Under the pieces are notes generated by a model. That model was not told where the DNA came from. It was given only the letters and a program-made list of their open reading frames with translations, and did not search any database. This document shows positions 7,036 to 14,047 of a stretch of 14,108 bases of DNA, piece by piece. This stretch comes from Actinomycetota bacterium (GTDB lineage Bacteria > Actinomycetota > UBA4738 > HRBIN12), in the NCBI GenBank assembly GCA_005883885.1, contig VAYF01000112.1, forward strand, positions 1 to 14,108, in the 5' to 3' direction. The stretch's first letter is position 1; each line of letters begins with the position of its first letter. The position numbers were made by a program, and so were the translations under genes.

Positions 7036-8967
7036 TCAGGCTCGTCCGTCGGCCCGGTGGGCAAGCGCTTCACCCAGAGCCTCCGGCGCCGGCCGGCCCT
7101 CGGGTTGCATGCCCGCCGCCGCCATCACGTCGCTGCCGTCGATGGTCTCGCGCTCGAGCAGCAGCGCCGTGACCTTGTCCAGCGCTTCCCGGTGATCCGC
7201 GAGCAGGGTGATCGCTCGCTCGTTGGCTTCCTTGAGGAGGCGCTCGACCTCTTGGTCGATCACCCGCTGCGTCGCTTCCGCGTACTGGCGGCTGCGGATC
7301 TCCTGCTGACCGAGGTAGGCGGGACCGTCGCCAGAGAATCCAACCGGTCCCAGCTCGGCGCTCATCCCGAACTCCACGACCATACGCGTCGCGAGCTGGG
7401 TGGCCCCCGCGAGGTCGTTGGACGCGCCCGTCGACACCTCGCCGACCACGAGCTGCTCCGCGGCTCGCCCACCCATCCGGATGGCCAAGGAGTCCTGGAG
7501 GTAGCTCTCCGGATACAGATGTCGCTCGTCCACGGGGAGCTGCTGGGTCACCCCGAGCGCCTGCCCGGCGGGAAGGATGGTCACCTTCGACACCGGATCC
7601 GCATGCTCGGAGAGCACCGCGACCAGCGCATGGCCGGCCTCGTGGACCGCCACCGCTCGCTTCTCCTCCGGCAGCAGTGCGTTCGAGGCGTCTCGCCGCC
7701 CGAGCAGGATCCGATCCCGTGCGTCGTCGAAGTCATCGGCCGTGACGGTGTCCCGCCGCGCACGGACGGCCACGATCGCGGCTTCGTTGAGTAGGTTCGC
7801 CAGATCGGCTCCGGAGAACCCGGGCGTCCCGCGGGCGACCACCAGCAGATCAACGTCCGGGCCGAGCTTCTTGCCCTTCGCATGGACGGCCAGGATCGCC
7901 GCGCGCTCCTTCAGGTTCGGCAACGGGATCTCCACCTGCCGGTCGAACCGGCCAGGCCGGAGCAACGCCGGGTCTAGGGTCTCGGGTCGGTTCGTGGCCG
8001 CGATCACGACGACGCCTGCCGAGGGATCGAAGCCGTCCATCTCCGCCAGCAGCTGATTCAGCGTCTGTTCCCGCTCGTCGTTGGACACGATGGCGCCACC
8101 CCTGCGCCCCCCGATCGCGTCGATCTCATCGATGAACACGATCGCGGGGGCACGCTTCCGAGCCTCAGCGAACAGGTCACGCACCCGTGACGCGCCGACG
8201 CCGACGAAGATCTCGATGAAGGACGACCCGGTGACCGAGAAGAACGGGACCCCGGCCTCGCCGGCGACGGCCCGGGCCATGAGCGTCTTGCCCGTCCCCG
8301 GAGGACCGACCATCAGCACGCCCTTGGGTCCGATCGCTCCCACCTTCGAGTAGCGGTTCGGGTGCTTCAGGAAGTCCACGACCTCGGCGACCTCCTGCTT
8401 CGCGCCCTCGTACCCGGCAACGTCGGAGAAGCGTGTCGTCGGCTTCTCCGCGTCGTAGAGCTTGGCCCGCGAGCCGGTCAACGCGCCAAGCCCGCCGGCC
8501 AGCTGCCGCCCGGCTCGTCTGCCGAGGAAGATGAACAGCCCGACGAACAGCAGGAGCGGCAGCAAGCTCAGGATCACCGATAGGACCGTGGCAGAAGCAG
8601 GGCCTTGTCCCGTGACCTGCACGTGATGCTGATCCAACAACGGTGCGACGGTGGTGTCCTGCAGGGCGACCGGGATCTGGGAGCGGTATCCGGTGCCGTC
8701 CGTCAGCTGGCCGACCACGCCGCCGTTGGCGTCGATCGTCGCGGTCTGGACCTTGTCCGTCCGAACGTCGTCCAGGAACTGCGAGTAGGAGAGCGTTGTG
8801 GGCTCGGTCCCGTTCATCGAAGGACGCAGCAGGAGCACGACGGTGAGGGCGATCCCCAGGAAGATCAGCCAGTTCCGCCAGGACGGTGGTGGTGGCGGCG
8901 CAGGGCCCTTGGTTCGGCGTTCGTGTCCGGGATCCGGCGGTCGGGCCGGACTCGTTCGATGCTCCAC
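7036..8967 (-). CDS. ftsH: ATP-dependent zinc metalloprotease FtsH
   Basis: FtsH is a membrane-anchored AAA+ protease that unfolds and degrades damaged or short-lived proteins as a hexamer. Numbered from the chosen GTG (643 residues): two membrane segments (about 30-49 and 126-149) flank a short extracytoplasmic domain. The AAA module has Walker A GPPGTGKT (221-228), Walker B IVFIDEID (276-283) and the second region of homology ATNRPETLDPALLRPGRFDR (324-343). The M41 protease has HEAGH (442-446) and the third zinc ligand D518 in SNDLAG. All catalytic residues and the usual length are present. The GTG at 8965-8967 follows GGGGAGGGCGC; an ATG at 9042 in frame has no ribosome binding site. The N-terminus before the first membrane segment is Pro-rich. 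It is first in an operon with the CDGSH gene. Confidence 0.95.
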   Translation of the reverse strand: MEHRTSPARPPDPGHERRTKGPAPPPPPSWRNWLIFLGIALTVVLLLRPSMNGTEPTTLSYSQFLDDVRTDKVQTATIDANGGVVGQLTDGTGYRSQIPVALQDTTVAPLLDQHHVQVTGQGPASATVLSVILSLLPLLLFVGLFIFLGRRAGRQLAGGLGALTGSRAKLYDAEKPTTRFSDVAGYEGAKQEVAEVVDFLKHPNRYSKVGAIGPKGVLMVGPPGTGKTLMARAVAGEAGVPFFSVTGSSFIEIFVGVGASRVRDLFAEARKRAPAIVFIDEIDAIGGRRGGAIVSNDEREQTLNQLLAEMDGFDPSAGVVVIAATNRPETLDPALLRPGRFDRQVEIPLPNLKERAAILAVHAKGKKLGPDVDLLVVARGTPGFSGADLANLLNEAAIVAVRARRDTVTADDFDDARDRILLGRRDASNALLPEEKRAVAVHEAGHALVAVLSEHADPVSKVTILPAGQALGVTQQLPVDERHLYPESYLQDSLAIRMGGRAAEQLVVGEVSTGASNDLAGATQLATRMVVEFGMSAELGPVGFSGDGPAYLGQQEIRSRQYAEATQRVIDQEVERLLKEANERAITLLADHREALDKVTALLLERETIDGSDVMAAAGMQPEGRPAPEALGEALAHRADGRA

Positions 8968-9083
8968 GCGCCCTCCCCGTCCACTCGGCGGACCGGTCTC
9001 GGGACGGTCCCTCGAACCGACACCCCAGGCTAGTCGTCCCATCTGCGAAGTGACACCGGACGGTGGCCGGGGGAGGGCCGGAA

Positions 9084-9133
9084 CGCCGAGGGCCGTCGCG
9101 TGATGGAACGAACATCACGGATGGCCCTCGGCG
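9084..9133 (-). terminator. Strong terminator hairpin after the secreted protein gene
   Basis: Bases 9084-9097 pair with 9120-9133 (14 pairs, one G-T), then after one bulged G bases 9099-9105 pair with 9113-9119 (7 pairs), with a 7-nt loop. It begins just after the stop at 9149 in the minus direction and ends before ftsH, separating the two transcripts. No T tract follows. Confidence 0.7.
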
Positions 9134-9148
9134 CCGGAACCCTCCGCC

Positions 9149-9607
9149 TCAGTCGAGCTCGACCTGAGCGCACGCCGTCGCGTACGCGGGCGAACCTCCG
9201 TCCACCAGGAACCACATCCCCCCCACCGTGAGGCCCCGGAGCCCGTCGGCGTCCTCGGGCGTGAACACGTGGTACGCGGTCCCGTTGCCGGCGGCGTTCG
9301 TCCGAAGGCTCGCGGTCGGGATCACGATGGGGTTGCCCGAACACGTCGGGTCGCCGGGGAAGACCTTCAGCACGACCTGATAGGTCGTTCCGGGTTCTCC
9401 TCCGTTGAGGACGTACTGTTCGTGGGCGTACACATCCGGTCCGTCCGCGTGGATGTTCTCGACGAACCCGCTCCGGATCGACGTTCCGTCCAGGGCGCCG
9501 AATGCGTACTGGCTCGTGTGGTACGTGCCGTCGGCGAGCGCCGCCCCGGCTCCCAACCACACGACGAGGCCCGCCATCGCTACTGCGGAAGCCAACCTTC
9601 CACTCAT
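9149..9607 (-). CDS. Secreted protein of unknown function
   Basis: I do not recognise this 152-residue protein. It has a clear signal peptide (hydrophobic residues 8-25, cleavage after AALA before D26). The mature part is rich in Gly, Thr and aromatic residues with alternating polar and hydrophobic stretches (YAFGALDGTSIRSGFVENIH, TYQVVLKVFPGDPTCSGNP, GGMWFLVDGGSPAYATACAQ), suggesting a beta-sandwich. Two cysteines, 89 and 146, could form one disulfide. The ATG at 9605-9607 follows GGGAGGAGTC, a strong site; a TTG at 9625 in frame overlaps that site and is rejected. It is closed by a strong hairpin at 9084-9133, and a 16-bp palindrome lies upstream at 9660-9675. Confidence 0.8.
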   Translation of the reverse strand: MSGRLASAVAMAGLVVWLGAGAALADGTYHTSQYAFGALDGTSIRSGFVENIHADGPDVYAHEQYVLNGGEPGTTYQVVLKVFPGDPTCSGNPIVIPTASLRTNAAGNGTAYHVFTPEDADGLRGLTVGGMWFLVDGGSPAYATACAQVELD

Positions 9608-9659
9608 GACTCCTCCCTTCCTCAACCCGGCACGCTAGGAGGGGAGGGAGCGCTGAACA

Positions 9660-9675
9660 TCCGTACCAGTACGGA
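9660..9675. promoter_or_regulatory. Palindromic candidate operator upstream of the secreted protein
   Basis: The site is TCCGTAC-CA-GTACGGA, a perfect inverted repeat of seven bases per arm with a two-base centre. It lies 52 bases upstream of the ATG at 9607 and 28 bases past the end of the hydrolase/LuxR gene, a natural position for a dimeric regulator. Which protein binds it is unknown. Confidence 0.4.
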
Positions 9676-9703
9676 ACCTCGGGAACGCTGGACGGGTGAA
9701 GAC

Positions 9704-10753
9704 TCAGATGCCGAGCTCTTGCGCCCGACGGGCCAGCTCCACCTTGGAGCTGATGCCGAGCTTCGCGTACGCGTTCGCGAGGTGTGTCTCCACGGTCCGC
9801 TCGGACAGGAAGAGCCGTTTCGCGATCGCGGCTGCCGTTTCCCCTCGTGACGCCAGCAGGGCCACCTCGCGTTCGCGCTGGCTGAGCGCGTCGGTCCCGA
9901 GGGTCGCACGTCGCCTGGGTCGATGCTTCCGACCGGAGAGGAAGATCTCGACCGGCGTCAGGATCGACTCGACGTCCCCCAGCCACGCCCGATGGTCCTC
10001 GCCGGGTAACTCGACGTACGTGGCCCCGGGGATGCGCTCCGCCATGTACCTGGCATGGCCGACCTCGATCCATCGGTCCCCCGCGCGATGGAGGATCAGC
10101 GTCGGAACGCCGATCTTGGGAAGCAGGTCACGCAGATCCATCTGCGTGTTCATGCGGATCACGGCTTGCGCCATGGCCGGGCTCGCCGCCATACGCAGGT
10201 ACCGCGCCCACCACTGCCGGTGGCGTTCGTCGTCGAACGGGCTCGGATGTCCTTCGTCCCACCATTCGCCGGTGGCCCACGCCCGACCCATGCTTCCGAG
10301 GAACCCTTCGAGCTCGGCTGCCCGGAGACCCCAGGGGTAGTTGGGTCCAACCAAGCGGCGAGCCCAAGAGCCGTAGAGGACCAACGCTTGCGCCCGTTCC
10401 GGGTGTCGGTGGGCGAAGAGGAGGCTGAGCGTCCCTCCTTCCGAGACTCCGAACAGGGCCGCCCTGGATGAACCTGCGACGTCCATGACCGCACGGATGT
10501 CATCCATCCGCTCCTCCATCGTCGGGACGCTGGTGGTGGGGTCGGACATGCCCGTGCCCCGTTTGTCGAAGACGATCAACCGAGAGAATGACGCCAGGCG
10601 CGTCAAGAAGTGGGCGAGGTTCGGCTCCTCCCAGGCGACCTCGACGTGCGAGACGAAGCCGGGCACGAGCACCAGGTCGATGGGACCTTCGCCCACGACC
10701 TGGTAGGCGATGTTCGCGTCGCCACTCCTCGCGTATCTGGTCTCGGGCCGCAC
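9704..10753 (-). CDS. Alpha/beta hydrolase fused to a LuxR-type DNA-binding domain
   Basis: This 349-residue protein joins an enzyme-like sensor and a transcription factor. Residues 1-275 are an alpha/beta hydrolase with the full triad: nucleophile S104 in the elbow GVSEGG, acid D226 in HRAGDRW and H254 in GEDH; FDKRGTGMSDP (62-72) is the usual segment before it. Residues about 288-349 are a LuxR helix-turn-helix (LSQREREVALLASRGETAAA, then LFLSERTVETHLANAYAKLG). The same hydrolase domain is often fused to adenylate cyclase domains in actinobacteria; here the partner is LuxR. A small-molecule-responsive regulator is plausible but the ligand is unknown. The GTG at 10751-10753 matches the start expected for the family; its ribosome binding site is weak. 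Confidence 0.9.
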   Translation of the reverse strand: MRPETRYARSGDANIAYQVVGEGPIDLVLVPGFVSHVEVAWEEPNLAHFLTRLASFSRLIVFDKRGTGMSDPTTSVPTMEERMDDIRAVMDVAGSSRAALFGVSEGGTLSLLFAHRHPERAQALVLYGSWARRLVGPNYPWGLRAAELEGFLGSMGRAWATGEWWDEGHPSPFDDERHRQWWARYLRMAASPAMAQAVIRMNTQMDLRDLLPKIGVPTLILHRAGDRWIEVGHARYMAERIPGATYVELPGEDHRAWLGDVESILTPVEIFLSGRKHRPRRRATLGTDALSQREREVALLASRGETAAAIAKRLFLSERTVETHLANAYAKLGISSKVELARRAQELGI

Positions 10754-10813
10754 CGAGTCACTCTAGAGGTGGGGGAGGAAGAGGGAGCACGTCCCGACGT
10801 CGTCCATACGCGA

Positions 10814-10844
10814 ACGACCCGCGGTCGGATCGACTGCGGGTCGT
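10814..10844 (-). terminator. Terminator hairpin after the anti-sigma gene
   Basis: Bases 10814-10826 pair with 10832-10844 (13 pairs, one G-T) around the 5-nt loop GGATC. The hairpin lies 36 bases past the stop of the anti-sigma-like gene and before the hydrolase/LuxR gene on the same strand. There is no T tract. Confidence 0.65.
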
Positions 10845-10879
10845 GGCGTGATGCTCGTTCGATCGGGGGCGCTGTAGGC

Positions 10880-11704
10880 TCAGTCGCCCTGCGAGTCCCC
10901 GCTGCTGGCGGCCCCGCCCTGCGAGTCTCCGCCCTGCGAGTCTCCGCCGCCGCTCGTGTCGCCGCTTTGGGTGTCTCCGCTGCCGCTCTGCGTGTCGCCG
11001 CTCGTGTCTCCGCTCTGCGTGTCCTCGCCCTGGTTGTTGTTGTCGCCCTGGCTGTCGTCGTTCTCGCCCTGATCGTCGGCGGAGGTCTGGGTGTCCGAGC
11101 TCTCGCCCTGGTCACCCTGATCGTTCGTCGTGACGACCGCGTCCTTCGTGGAAGTCTCGCCCTGGTTGTTGTTGTCGCCCTGGTCGTCGGCGTTCTCACC
11201 CTGGTCGTCCTGACCGGGCACATCGGTGCTCTCGTCGTCCCCGGGCAGGTTGAGGCCGACGGTGCCGGCCGCGTGCGAAACAGCCTTCTGGACCGTGTGG
11301 GGCAGTGCGCCCGCGACCGCCATGCTGCCCATCACGGTCAGGACCGCGGCGATGGGAGCGAGCACTCGCACCAGGGTCCGGGTCGATCTCTTCATGGGTT
11401 TCCTCCTCAGCTTCGGCAGCCAAGACACCTGCGGCGCAGGTGCGTCGGCGTCGCTGACCGGTCTCGCGACCGGGTCGCCATCGTCGGCTATGAGGTGGGA
11501 GGTCTCGACCATCGCGGCCACGTGCATATCCTCCGAGGCGAGGTCGCGCGCCGGCACCGCCTCGTGGAGGTCATCGACGAATCCGGCGAGCTCACGCCAC
11601 TCGTCCGTCATCGGCGCCTGACCGGACAGCATCCGCTCGAGCGCATCGTCGGTCGCGTTCGGATCCCGATCCATCTCATCAGGAGGAACGTCGGAGCCGC
11701 TCAT
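10880..11704 (-). CDS. Anti-sigma-factor-like membrane protein with repetitive acidic tail
   Basis: This 274-residue protein overlaps the sigma factor gene by four bases (ATGA), the usual arrangement of a sigma/anti-sigma pair. Residues 1-105 are a cytoplasmic domain with ALERMLSGQAPMTDEWRELA and FVDDLHEAV, which could hold the sigma factor. It has no cysteine, so it is not a zinc-binding (ZAS) anti-sigma factor. Residues about 111-133 form one membrane segment. Then comes LPHTVQKAVSHAAGTVGLNL, a short block seen in related actinobacterial sigma-linked proteins, and from about 155 to the end a tail of Asp, Gln, Gly, Ser, Asn and Glu only in repeated units (DDQGE, DNNNQGE, GDTQS, GDSQGG). The tail should be outside the cell. 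A role as anti-sigma factor is inferred from position and topology only. Confidence 0.78.
   Translation of the reverse strand: MSGSDVPPDEMDRDPNATDDALERMLSGQAPMTDEWRELAGFVDDLHEAVPARDLASEDMHVAAMVETSHLIADDGDPVARPVSDADAPAPQVSWLPKLRRKPMKRSTRTLVRVLAPIAAVLTVMGSMAVAGALPHTVQKAVSHAAGTVGLNLPGDDESTDVPGQDDQGENADDQGDNNNQGETSTKDAVVTTNDQGDQGESSDTQTSADDQGENDDSQGDNNNQGEDTQSGDTSGDTQSGSGDTQSGDTSGGGDSQGGDSQGGAASSGDSQGD
11025..11183. repeat. 27-bp exact direct repeat inside the acidic tail coding region
   Basis: Bases 11025-11051 recur exactly at 11157-11183, 132 bases (44 codons) apart and in frame. They encode the repeated QGDNNNQGE segment. Shorter copies of related units fill 10880-11220, so the region could gain or lose units by slippage without changing frame. 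Confidence 0.7.
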
Positions 11705-12258
11705 AAGGTCACGGCTCCCCGCTCGATCTCTCGCCGGATCGCCGCGACGCCACGCGCCTGCAGCATCTTCACGGCCCCGGGGTTGCGTCCCACCGCGGCT
11801 GCCACCTGATCGACCGTGAGCCCGCCGAGGATCCGCAGGAGGAGCACGTCACGCTGATCCGCGGTCAACGCATCCAGGAGGCGCCCGATCCGGTCGGTCG
11901 CGAGACCTTCCATCGCCTCGGTCTCGACGTCTCCGCGCGGACCGCGGTCGGCCAGCTCCTCGATCGACGCCGGCACGATCGGATGCCGGATCACGCGACG
12001 CAGTTCGTCGGTCGCGCGGTTGCGAGCGATCGCGAACACCCATGCGCGGAAGGCGGTCTCATCCCCCTCGAACCCATCGATCGAGCGCACGACGTTGACG
12101 AAGGTCTCGCCGACCACGTCGTCTGCGTCCGGGACCCTTCGAGCTCGGAGGTAGCGGTCCACCGCCGGGGCGGTCTCCCGGTACAGCTCGCGCCAGGCCC
12201 ACTCCGCCCCGACCCGGGCCGCGGCGAGAACGGTCTCGAAGGCCTCACCGAGCGCGAT
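11701..12258 (-). CDS. ECF-type RNA polymerase sigma factor with no canonical start codon
   Basis: Region 2 is clear (DADDVVGETFVNVVRSIDGF, FRAWVFAIARNRATDELRR), as is region 4 (LTADQRDVLLLRILGGLTVD, VAAAVGRNPGAVKMLQARGV). The first in-frame ATG, GTG or TTG codon is GTG at 12162, inside region 2.1. Upstream of it the frame still encodes a typical sigma N-terminus, ALGEAFETVLAAARVGAEWA and WRELYRETAPA. That block begins right after ATC at 12256-12258, with AAGGGG seven bases before it, exactly where an ATG is expected. Either ATC is a mutated or non-standard start, or a base was lost in the CCC run and the gene begins at an ATG near 12311 or 12317 in the next frame. The stop overlaps the anti-sigma gene by four bases. 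A partner membrane anti-sigma suggests control by envelope signals. Confidence 0.8.
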   Translation of the reverse strand: MALGEAFETVLAAARVGAEWAWRELYRETAPAVDRYLRARRVPDADDVVGETFVNVVRSIDGFEGDETAFRAWVFAIARNRATDELRRVIRHPIVPASIEELADRGPRGDVETEAMEGLATDRIGRLLDALTADQRDVLLLRILGGLTVDQVAAAVGRNPGAVKMLQARGVAAIRREIERGAVTL

Positions 12259-12357
12259 GGGTGATCCCCTTCCGAAGGATCTGCGTGGCGGTCGGCATCA
12301 CCGGAGGTCATCGGCATCCCGAAGCGGTCGGTTGACTCCCCGGGTACGGTTCGCCGC

Positions 12358-12531
12358 GTGATCGATGCGGCTCGAGGCCTGAGCGGATGCGCGGTCGCGG
12401 AACGCGTCGCGTGCGGGGAGGTCAACAGGCTGCCACCCTCGCACGCGAGGACGTACGGCCAGATCGTCCGGGCGAACGTCCTCAACCGGTTCAACGGGCA
12501 GCGTGCCCGCGACTCAGAGGGCCGTCAGTGA
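12358..12531 (+). pseudogene. N-terminal stub of a cation P-type ATPase (CtpE-like)
   Basis: From GTG 12358 this 57-codon frame reads GLSGCAVAERVACGEVNRLP, then PSHARTYGQIVRANVLNRFN. This matches the start of the cytoplasmic N-terminus of CtpE-type P-type ATPases, which runs into the first membrane segment. Here similarity ends at about 12495; the frame continues with GQRARDSEGRQ and stops at 12529-12531. More than 90 percent of the expected gene (usually about 750-850 codons) is missing. The remnant runs tail-to-tail into the 3' end of the BNR-repeat gene (overlap 12525-12531), so the break point lies just before that gene. It is divergent from the sigma factor gene. A short protein of other function cannot be excluded. 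Confidence 0.6.
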
Positions 12532-13982
12532 CCTCCGGCTCCCACCTTCGTCCCGGCTGTCTGATTCGCCATCACCAGCGCGCCGTCCGCGTAGTTCCGG
12601 TCGTCCGTGTACGCCACGTGGAACTGTCCGGCTGCGTCGATCTGAACGTCGATGAAGTCCAGGAGGTTCCGGTTGGTTCCCGGCACGGCGGCGCAGAACA
12701 GCCCCAGGGTGCAGATATCGCCGTGGTGGATGGGCCTCGGCGTGAGCTTCACGTTGGTGAACGTCGGCGATCCGGAGAGTAGGTTCGTCGACTGCCCCAC
12801 GAACACGTTCCAGTCGGCGTTCGCATCCCCGGTCGGCTCGTTCGGCTTGCCGTACGGCGTGCTCCCGACGAGCGTTGGGGTGTCCAGGTATGCCACGTCC
12901 ACCTGGCCGGGGTTCCCCGCCGCGATCGCCGCGAAGAAATGGGTTCCCTGGTCGGTGTTGACGAGGTACGGCACACCGGTGCCGTCGGATCTCCCGTTCC
13001 AGGTCGTGCCCCCGTCGAAGGAAGCCTCGACCCAGATGTCGTACTCGGTCCGAACGTTCATGACGAACCCGACGTATGGGTTCCCACGGTTGTCGAGCGT
13101 GAGGTCGGCGAAGATCTCTGACCCGTCGTGCAAGAGTCCGGCGTCGTACACCGGTCGGTCGGTCCAGGACCGGCCGCCGTCGTCGGAATACGCCGACCAG
13201 ATCGAGTGGAACGCTGCGAGCTGGGTGAGGTTGCAGCCGCTGAGGGGATTCAGCGGATCCGCTGCCAACCAGGCGATGTAGATCCGCCCCGCGTGCGGTC
13301 CCGAGGGCACGATCTTCAACCCACCGGGGATCGTGTTGCAGTAGGAGTCCGCCTGAGCGAGCGGGGACGTGATGGCATCGACGGGCAGGCCGAAGGTCCT
13401 GCCTCCGTCGAACGAGCAGCTGACCCACATCTGGCTCGGCCCGAAGTCGTGATAGGTCATGCATACCGTCGCCGTGTTCGTGGTGTGCCCCGGAGGGATC
13501 CATGCGTCGACCCACTGCCGATCAACGAGTGCCGGCTGACCGCTGGCGTTGGAGTCCTCGATGGCGGACGATCCCTTCTGAGGCCAGGTGGCGCCGCGGT
13601 CGAAGGACTTGAACAGATCGACCTGCAGCGTGTTCTGGTCTCCAGTGATGACGTTGAGGTTGCTCTCGTAGACCGCTCCCGACTGGTCCACGTTGACCGA
13701 GGTGTCACCCGAGGGAGATTCGGGCGACGCGCCCTGGGCCCAGGTCTTGCCGCCGTCGGCGGAGCGCCAGAACTCCATCGCGTCGCCCGGCGCTGAGACG
13801 TAGATCGTGTGGTCGGGGCTGATCGCCACCGACGGCTCACCGCCACCGTTCTGGGGACCGATCACGTTGAGCGAGGACCGGATCTTGCCGCCGCTTCCCG
13901 CGGCGACGGCATGATCCGGGACCGCGATCGCGAGGCTGACCAGGGTTGCAACGACAAGGGCGGGAACGGTTCTTGCACGCAC
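12525..13982 (-). CDS. Secreted Asp-box (BNR) repeat protein, sialidase-like fold
   Basis: This 485-residue protein is exported: signal peptide VRARTVPALVVATLVSLAIA with cleavage after about residue 28. The rest is a beta-propeller marked by at least five Asp boxes (S-x-D-x-G-x-T-W): SADGGKTW (74-81), SFDRGATW (126-133), SFDGGRTF (190-197), SDDGGRSW (266-273) and SFDGGTTW (321-328). The fold is that of sialidases and related glycan-binding propellers, but I do not see the arginine triad or FRIP motif of true sialidases, so hydrolytic activity is not claimed. The GTG at 13980-13982 is chosen for its site (GAGGAG, about 6-7 bases upstream) and because it places the signal peptide at the N-terminus; an ATG at 14045 would lie upstream of the promoter's expected start point. 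A perfect SigB/SigF-like promoter lies at 14023-14047. Confidence 0.87.
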   Translation of the reverse strand: MRARTVPALVVATLVSLAIAVPDHAVAAGSGGKIRSSLNVIGPQNGGGEPSVAISPDHTIYVSAPGDAMEFWRSADGGKTWAQGASPESPSGDTSVNVDQSGAVYESNLNVITGDQNTLQVDLFKSFDRGATWPQKGSSAIEDSNASGQPALVDRQWVDAWIPPGHTTNTATVCMTYHDFGPSQMWVSCSFDGGRTFGLPVDAITSPLAQADSYCNTIPGGLKIVPSGPHAGRIYIAWLAADPLNPLSGCNLTQLAAFHSIWSAYSDDGGRSWTDRPVYDAGLLHDGSEIFADLTLDNRGNPYVGFVMNVRTEYDIWVEASFDGGTTWNGRSDGTGVPYLVNTDQGTHFFAAIAAGNPGQVDVAYLDTPTLVGSTPYGKPNEPTGDANADWNVFVGQSTNLLSGSPTFTNVKLTPRPIHHGDICTLGLFCAAVPGTNRNLLDFIDVQIDAAGQFHVAYTDDRNYADGALVMANQTAGTKVGAGGH

Positions 13983-14022
13983 AGGATCTCCTCCTCGCTG
14001 GGCGACGATCGTCGAGGCTGCG

Positions 14023-14047
14023 ATACCCCTTGCAGCGCGACCCAAAC
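14023..14047 (-). promoter_or_regulatory. SigB/SigF-type promoter for the BNR-repeat protein
   Basis: On the minus strand GTTT (14047-14044), a 15-base spacer and GGGTAT (14028-14023) match the actinobacterial SigF/SigB consensus exactly. Transcription would start near 14016, about 34 bases before the GTG at 13982. The spacer shares GTCGCGCTGC with the promoter at 5830-5856. Confidence 0.72.

Noticed and set aside
7036..9042. FtsH starting at ATG 9042 (668 residues)
   Set aside because: No ribosome binding site precedes that ATG and the extra 25 residues are low complexity; GTG 8967 has GGGGAGGG in place.
10880..11220. Regular repeats resembling a CRISPR or tandem array
   Set aside because: Units are short, irregular and in frame with the anti-sigma-like protein, where they encode the acidic tail; there are no equal spacers.
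12332..12350. TTGACT and TACGGT as -35 and -10 boxes for the ATPase stub
   Set aside because: The two hexamers are only seven bases apart, too close for a sigma-70-type promoter; TACGGT alone could serve a leaderless GTG but support is weak.
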